DNA of 64,000 nt from Paenibacillus humicola (GTDB lineage Bacteria > Bacillota > Bacilli > Paenibacillales > Paenibacillaceae). Below the pieces are notes generated by a model. That model was not told where the DNA came from and made no database searches. It saw only the letters and a list, made by a program, of their open reading frames with translations. Positions 59,799 to 64,000 of the stretch are shown here, in pieces. The translations under genes and the position numbers were made by a program. The stretch's first letter is position 1. Each line of letters opens with the position of its first letter. Location of the stretch: the NCBI RefSeq assembly GCF_028826105.1, contig NZ_JAQGPL010000001.1:956501-1020500 (forward strand), written 5' to 3'.

Positions 59799-61073
59799 AT
59801 GAGAAGCATGAAAATCGCCGTTTCCCTGATGCTGAGTCTTCTGGCCGTCATCATCGTTTTGGCCGGCTGCACGCAGGTGGGAGCCAAAGCGGATACCCGC
59901 CGGGAAATTACGGTCTGGAGCTTTACCGACGAGGCGAAGTACGCCATCCAGAAATTCGAGCAGAAATATCCGGACATCAAGGTGAATTTCGTCAATATCC
60001 CGGGCACGTTCTACATTACGAAGCTGAAATCGGCGCTTCAGACCGCATCCAAGGCACCGGACGTGTTCATGATCGAGAACGGCAATATCCGCGAAATGAT
60101 CGACGTGCCGTATCTTGAAAATTTGTCCGCGCCGCCCTACAACGCGAATGCGCTGCTTCCGCAGCAGTATCCGTTCGTGCAGGCGAACGAGAAGGACTCC
60201 GAAGGCAACGTCAGGGCGCTCGGCTACCAGGCGACGCCGGGGGGCATTTATTACCGCCGGGATTTGGCCAAGCAGTATTTGGGCACCGACGATCCCGATC
60301 AAGTGAGCAAGATGATCGATACGTGGGATAAAATTTTCGACATCGGCGAACGGGTCCAGAAGGAAAGCGGGGGTAAAATTCACGCGCTGGCCAACTGGAA
60401 CGCGATCACGATCTCCTACGACAATTTGCCGTGGGTGAAAGGGAACAAGCTCGTGTTCGACGATTCCTACCTGCACATGCTCGATCTGGTGCGCGAAGCA
60501 AGGCAGCGGCACGTTTTCGCCGAGCTCGATAACGGCAGCGCGGGCTATGCGGCTTCGATGCAGAAGGGCGAGGTCATGTTCTATCCGGGCGCGAGCTGGG
60601 CGCTGCAGTATACGTTCAAGGCGAACGCCCCGGACACGTCCGGCAAATGGGGGCTTGCCCACGGGCCGACCTCATTCAGCTCGGGCGGGACGTACATTGC
60701 GATGTACAGCAAAAGCGACAAGAAGGACCTGGCCTGGAAGTTTATCTCCTTTTATAATTTCGACCATCAATTTCTGACCGAGCTTTCGCACGATCAGGAC
60801 TATTTTACGAGCAATATGGTGGTGGACGATCAGCTGGCGCAGACGGTGACGTCGGATTTTCTCGGCGGACAAAAGCACTTCGAATTTTTCTCCGAGGAAG
60901 CGAAGAAGGTGCCGAGCTACAACCGGACCAAATACGACAACGTCATCATCAACGATATTTACAAAAACGTGCTGCAGCTGTACCTGAACAACAAGATCGC
61001 GACGAAGGACCAAGCCGTGAAGAGAATTAAACGGGACGTCAAGCTGCGGTTCCCCGAGCTCGACGTCGATTAA
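59799..61073 (+). CDS. Sugar ABC transporter substrate-binding lipoprotein
   Basis: 424 residues from ATG 59799 (GAAGG upstream). Signal peptide with lipobox VIIVLAG|C, then a family-1 extracellular solute-binding fold beginning ITVWSFTDEAKYAIQKFEQK and including PDVFMIENGNIREM and FYPGASWALQY. It captures an oligo- or monosaccharide for the two permeases that follow. No glycosidase nearby hints at the sugar. The stop is 15 bp before the first permease. Confidence 0.93.
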   Translation: MRSMKIAVSLMLSLLAVIIVLAGCTQVGAKADTRREITVWSFTDEAKYAIQKFEQKYPDIKVNFVNIPGTFYITKLKSALQTASKAPDVFMIENGNIREMIDVPYLENLSAPPYNANALLPQQYPFVQANEKDSEGNVRALGYQATPGGIYYRRDLAKQYLGTDDPDQVSKMIDTWDKIFDIGERVQKESGGKIHALANWNAITISYDNLPWVKGNKLVFDDSYLHMLDLVREARQRHVFAELDNGSAGYAASMQKGEVMFYPGASWALQYTFKANAPDTSGKWGLAHGPTSFSSGGTYIAMYSKSDKKDLAWKFISFYNFDHQFLTELSHDQDYFTSNMVVDDQLAQTVTSDFLGGQKHFEFFSEEAKKVPSYNRTKYDNVIINDIYKNVLQLYLNNKIATKDQAVKRIKRDVKLRFPELDVD

Positions 61074-61088
61074 CAGGGGGTGCGGAGG

Positions 61089-61976
61089 ATGTTTGCCAAA
61101 ACGATACGCAAAAATCATTACGGGTATCTGTTTATCACGCCGTATTTTATCATTTTCCTTCTCTTCGGGCTGTATCCGATCCTGTACTCGCTCTATCTCA
61201 GCTTTACGAACTGGGACGGCATCGGCACGCCGGTGCTTGTGGGGCTCGGCAATTACATTGCCGTCGTGCAGGACCCGCTGTTTTACAAAACGCTGCTGAA
61301 CACCTTGTTCATCTGGGGCGTCTCCGTCATTCCCCAGCTGACCGTGTCGCTCGTGCTCGCCTTTATCCTGAACGACAAATTGCTGAAAGGAAGGGACATC
61401 TTCCGGGCCGTCTATTTCTTTCCGAATATCGTGACGGCGGCATCGCTCGGCCTGCTCGTCAGCCTTATCTTCGACTGGCAGTCGGGAGGACTGAACCATT
61501 TCCTGGTGGAGAGCGGCATCGTGAGCCAGCCGATTAACTGGAAGGTCAATCCGTGGTTCATGCGGCTGATCGTGTCGGCCATCCTGTTTTTCCAGTATTT
61601 CGGCTATTCGATGGTTATTTATCTCGCAGGGCTGCAGGGGATCGATCCCGCGCTGCACGAGGCCGCCCAGATTGACGGGGCGACGAAGAAGGATATTTTT
61701 TTCCGGATTATCGTGCCGATGCTGCGCCCGATCATTCTGTTCCAGATGATCACCTCGACGATCGGCGGGATTCAAATTTTCGACCAGCCGTTTACGCTGA
61801 CGAACGGCACCGGCGATCCGGACCGCGCCGCGATGACGAGCATCATGTACCTGTACAACGTCGCGTTCCAGAGCACCCGGTACGGGTACGGCGCCGCCAT
61901 CGCATTTTGCCTGTTCATCATCATCATTCTGCTGTCCGTAACATCGTTTGTGCTGACAAACCGAAAAACGGCCTAA
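61089..61976 (+). CDS. Sugar ABC transporter permease (MalF-like)
   Basis: 295 residues from ATG 61089; AGGGGG lies nine bases upstream, while a GTG at 61080 is an alternative. Six spans, with the EAA loop HEAAQIDGATKKDIFFRIIVPML that contacts the ATPase. Carbohydrate uptake family 1 (CUT1). No ATP-binding subunit is encoded here, as usual for CUT1 systems of bacilli that share one MsmX/MsmK-type ATPase. Confidence 0.93.
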   Translation: MFAKTIRKNHYGYLFITPYFIIFLLFGLYPILYSLYLSFTNWDGIGTPVLVGLGNYIAVVQDPLFYKTLLNTLFIWGVSVIPQLTVSLVLAFILNDKLLKGRDIFRAVYFFPNIVTAASLGLLVSLIFDWQSGGLNHFLVESGIVSQPINWKVNPWFMRLIVSAILFFQYFGYSMVIYLAGLQGIDPALHEAAQIDGATKKDIFFRIIVPMLRPIILFQMITSTIGGIQIFDQPFTLTNGTGDPDRAAMTSIMYLYNVAFQSTRYGYGAAIAFCLFIIIILLSVTSFVLTNRKTA

Positions 61977-61995
61977 GGGCGAGGAGGCGAATTCC

Positions 61996-62877
61996 ATGGA
62001 AGCGGTTAAGCAGGCAAGCCAGGAGCAGGTGTACGCTGCGGCGCGGGAGGGACGCCGCCGGCTGACGGCCGGCAAAGTGCTGCTGTATGTTATCCTCATC
62101 GCGATCGCCGTCGTTTGTATCATTCCGTTCTACCTGATGCTCATTTATTCGACCCACAGCAACGCGGAAATCGCGTCGTCGTTCATTTTTTTGCCCGGCT
62201 CCTCCCTGATCGCCAACTACGTCAACATGGCATCGAAAATCAACATATGGCGAGGGTTTCTGAACAGCTTCTTCATCGCCGGCTCCTCGACGGTGCTGAC
62301 CCTGTACATCGGGGCGCTGACGGCCTACGGCTTTGCCAAGTACCGGTTCCGTTTTCGCAACCAGCTGTTCCTGTTCATCCTGGGCACGATGATGGTGCCG
62401 GGGCAGCTGGCGCTGATCGGGCTGTACCGGCTGTTCAGCACCTACGGGATGCTCGACAGCTACTCGGCGCTTATTTTGCCGGCGGCGGCGAGCGCGTTTA
62501 ACGTTTTTTTCATCAAGCAGTTTATGGACAACAGCGTGCCCGACGAAATCATCGAATCCTCCCGCGTGGACGGGGCCGGGGAGTTCCGGACGTTCAACCA
62601 GATCATCCTGCCGATTCTCGCGCCCGCCGTGTCGGCGCTCGGCATTTTTCACTTCATCGGCTCGTGGAACAATTTTCTCACCCCGCTCGTGCTGTTTTTC
62701 TCGCTGAACAAGTATCCGCTGCCGGTGCTCGTGGCGCTCGTTCAGGGATACTACGGCATGGACTACGGACTCTTGTACCTTGGCGTCGCCATCTCGATCC
62801 TGCCGATCATCATCGTGTTCGCGATTTTCTCGCGGCAAATTATCGGCAGCGTGGCCGTCGGGGCGGTAAAAGGGTAG
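61996..62877 (+). CDS. Sugar ABC transporter permease (MalG-like)
   Basis: 293 residues, ATG 61996 behind GAGGAGG. Six spans, EAA loop ESSRVDGAGEFRTFNQIILPIL, and a typical C-terminus FSRQIIGSVAVGAVKG. Partner of the preceding permease. The operon ends at the terminator at 62893. Confidence 0.93.
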   Translation: MEAVKQASQEQVYAAAREGRRRLTAGKVLLYVILIAIAVVCIIPFYLMLIYSTHSNAEIASSFIFLPGSSLIANYVNMASKINIWRGFLNSFFIAGSSTVLTLYIGALTAYGFAKYRFRFRNQLFLFILGTMMVPGQLALIGLYRLFSTYGMLDSYSALILPAAASAFNVFFIKQFMDNSVPDEIIESSRVDGAGEFRTFNQIILPILAPAVSALGIFHFIGSWNNFLTPLVLFFSLNKYPLPVLVALVQGYYGMDYGLLYLGVAISILPIIIVFAIFSRQIIGSVAVGAVKG

Positions 62878-62892
62878 CGGGCCGAAAAATCG

Positions 62893-62928
62893 CGCCGGGC
62901 CTGCTGTAACAGGGCTCGGCGTTTTTTT
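62893..62928 (+). terminator. Terminator of the sugar transporter operon
   Basis: CGCCGGGCCTG pairs with CAGGGCTCGGCG (one bulge) around a 6-nt loop, then T7. Confidence 0.87.
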
Positions 62929-63027
62929 CAATTCGCGGCGTTGCCCGGCTTGACACCGGCAGACTTCGTTTCGATGTCGTAATACGCAATGAAGGCGTGC
63001 AGCGGCATGTAAGGAGGTACGATTGAC

Positions 63028-63193
63028 ATGAGGCAGATCATTGCGATGGGCGGCGGAGGTTTCTCGATGGAGCTGGACAATCCGCTGCTGGGCCGTCAGC
63101 TCGCGCCCGCAGGCTATGGCCTACGACGTCAGCGCCGTCAACGGGCGCATTATAGAAAACAAAATCGTCCCGGATTATTTGGGAAGCGAATGA
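63028..63193 (+). pseudogene. Internally deleted S51 (peptidase E-like) family gene
   Basis: AAGGAGG and ATG 63028 begin MRQIIAMGGGGFSMELDN, the typical N-terminus of Firmicute S51-family class I glutamine-amidotransferase-like proteins. After about 25 residues the frame changes; from 63119 another frame reads AYDVSAVNGRIIENKIVPDY and LGSE before TGA 63191-63193, the usual C-terminus of the same family. Some 170 central residues, including the catalytic Ser, are absent. The remnant is therefore a deletion plus frameshift product and not functional. Confidence 0.75.
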
Positions 63194-63216
63194 AACTCAG
63201 TTTGTTCGGCTTCGCT

Positions 63217-64000
63217 TCAAACGGGTTCGTCACCATACGCTTTCAGCTCAATCCCGTTCGCCGCCTTTGCAATCATGCGCATCATCATCCGGAACATGGC
63301 GCTCATCACGAACGGAAGGCGCAGCATCGCGTTGCGCAGCCTGATTTTGAAGCGGGAACGTTCGATCATGCCGCCGGCCGCCATCCGCCCGATTTTTTGG
63401 TTTTGTTCCACAAACGCTCTCATATGCCGCTCGTAAGCCGCAAAAGCAGCCGCGTAATCCCCGTTTGCCAGCTTCAGCTCGCCGGCCAGGACAAAAGCGC
63501 CGACAATCGCGAGGCTGGTGCCTTGGCCGGAAAGGGGCGAAGGGCAATACGCCGCATCGCCGACCAGCGCGACCCGGCCTTTCGACCAGCTTGGCATGCG
63601 GATCTGGCAGATCTCGTCGAAATAAAAATCGTCCGCTTCGTGCATCGCCTGCAGCAAGCGCTGGGTCTCCCAGCCCGTTTCATGGCGGAACGCATCAGCG
63701 ACCAGCTCCTTCTGCATGCCGGTATCGCGGCGGCTGAAGACCATCGACTCCGGCGTGAACAGAAACATCCCCTTGGCCTCGGCGCTGCTTCGGGCGCTTT
63801 TCATCCCGACCGTTTTTCCCGGCACCGAATGGAGCAGCTCGCGATGATCGAGGTTTAAATAATTGTCGAGCGTAAAAATCGATATGAAGCAGCCGAGCGT
63901 CTGTTTAAACTGCTCTTCGGCGCCGAACGTCAGCGTGCGCACATTGGAATGAAGTCCGTCCGCACCGATCACCAGGTCGAAGGTCTGCGGCTCGCTGCGG
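63217..64000 (-). CDS. FAD-dependent monooxygenase, 3' part
   Basis: The gene enters from the right edge; about 261 C-terminal residues are visible. The DG motif (DLVIGADGLHSNVR) and the GD motif (RVALVGDAAYCPSPLSGQG) of the p-hydroxybenzoate-hydroxylase fold are present; the N-terminal dinucleotide motif is outside the window. The C-terminus (RMMMRMIAKAANGIEL) is membrane-associating in character. Members hydroxylate aromatics or antibiotics such as tetracycline and rifamycin; the substrate is unknown. Convergent with the deleted S51 gene. Confidence 0.9.
   Translation of the reverse strand, partial: RSEPQTFDLVIGADGLHSNVRTLTFGAEEQFKQTLGCFISIFTLDNYLNLDHRELLHSVPGKTVGMKSARSSAEAKGMFLFTPESMVFSRRDTGMQKELVADAFRHETGWETQRLLQAMHEADDFYFDEICQIRMPSWSKGRVALVGDAAYCPSPLSGQGTSLAIVGAFVLAGELKLANGDYAAAFAAYERHMRAFVEQNQKIGRMAAGGMIERSRFKIRLRNAMLRLPFVMSAMFRMMMRMIAKAANGIELKAYGDEPV

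Noticed and set aside
1..64000. CRISPR array, insertion sequences, prophage, tRNA or rRNA genes
   Set aside because: No spaced identical repeats of CRISPR type, no transposase or integrase motifs, no phage structural genes and no tRNA- or rRNA-like segments were seen on reading both strands.

Overview
The window looks like chromosomal DNA from an endospore-forming, high-GC member of the Bacillota, most likely Paenibacillaceae (Paenibacillus/Cohnella type). The evidence is the GC-rich coding sequence, Bacillus-type ribosome binding sites with frequent GTG/TTG starts, sporulation and germination genes (ylbJ, a gerA-type receptor operon, a ctpB-like S41 protease), and many small families known from Bacillus (yycC, ypbS/DUF2533, DUF2621, yjbI-type globin). 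I see no rRNA, tRNA, IS element, prophage or CRISPR array. This judgement and all family assignments come from reading motifs, not from searches.

Layout. 1-8.6 kb: housekeeping genes (NAD kinase, ylbJ, truncated globin, yycC pair, M3 oligoendopeptidase, ndk, a polysaccharide deacetylase, a nitroreductase). 8.6-19.7 kb: one long operon for a Tad/Flp type IVb pilus (TadZ-like ATPase, CpaF, TadB, TadC, Flp pilin, two TadE/F-like pseudopilins, a large TadG/DUF5702-like protein, prepilin peptidase, and a DUF6382-FHA protein). It is preceded by a promoter-terminator leader and followed by a duplicated mini-ORF. 19.7-30.4 kb: epimerase, lipoprotein, DUF2621, nfo, purU, tkt, ppnP, a beta-hydroxyacid dehydrogenase, pgi (behind a 67-bp tandem repeat) and a YigZ/IMPACT protein. 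30.7-34.8 kb: a D-amino-acid catabolic module (YheO/DauR-like regulator, D-threonine aldolase/D-serine dehydratase-type enzyme, N-acyl-D-amino-acid deacylase, RidA). 34.8-43.3 kb: lysR/yeiH pair, CcdC-like protein, a two-component system, greA, arsR, HD hydrolase, and an XRE regulator with LAPFL repeats. 43.5-47.7 kb: gerA-gerC-gerB type germinant receptor. 47.7-56.4 kb: small membrane proteins behind a tandem-palindrome promoter, DUF2533, a secreted multi-Ig protein, HAD phosphatase, S41 protease, a divergent IMP dehydrogenase, a membrane protein and an ArsR-DUF2087 regulator. 56.4-64 kb: a probable independent non-coding RNA, an MBL-fold hydrolase under the same palindromic operator as the 47.7-kb locus, a FusB-type EF-G-binding protein behind a leader ORF, an AraC/sugar-ABC transporter unit, a deleted S51 peptidase remnant and the 3' part of a flavin monooxygenase.

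Most noteworthy: (i) an unassigned minus-strand transcription unit of about 270 nt (56421-56700) with its own promoter, hairpins and terminator and no ORF; (ii) two loci about 9 kb apart sharing AACC-N3-GGTT operators overlapping their promoters, with no obvious cognate repressor beside either; (iii) a 15-codon leader ORF with hairpins ahead of the FusB-type gene; (iv) a terminator between promoter and first gene of the Tad operon; (v) tandem repeats with hairpins in the pgi leader.
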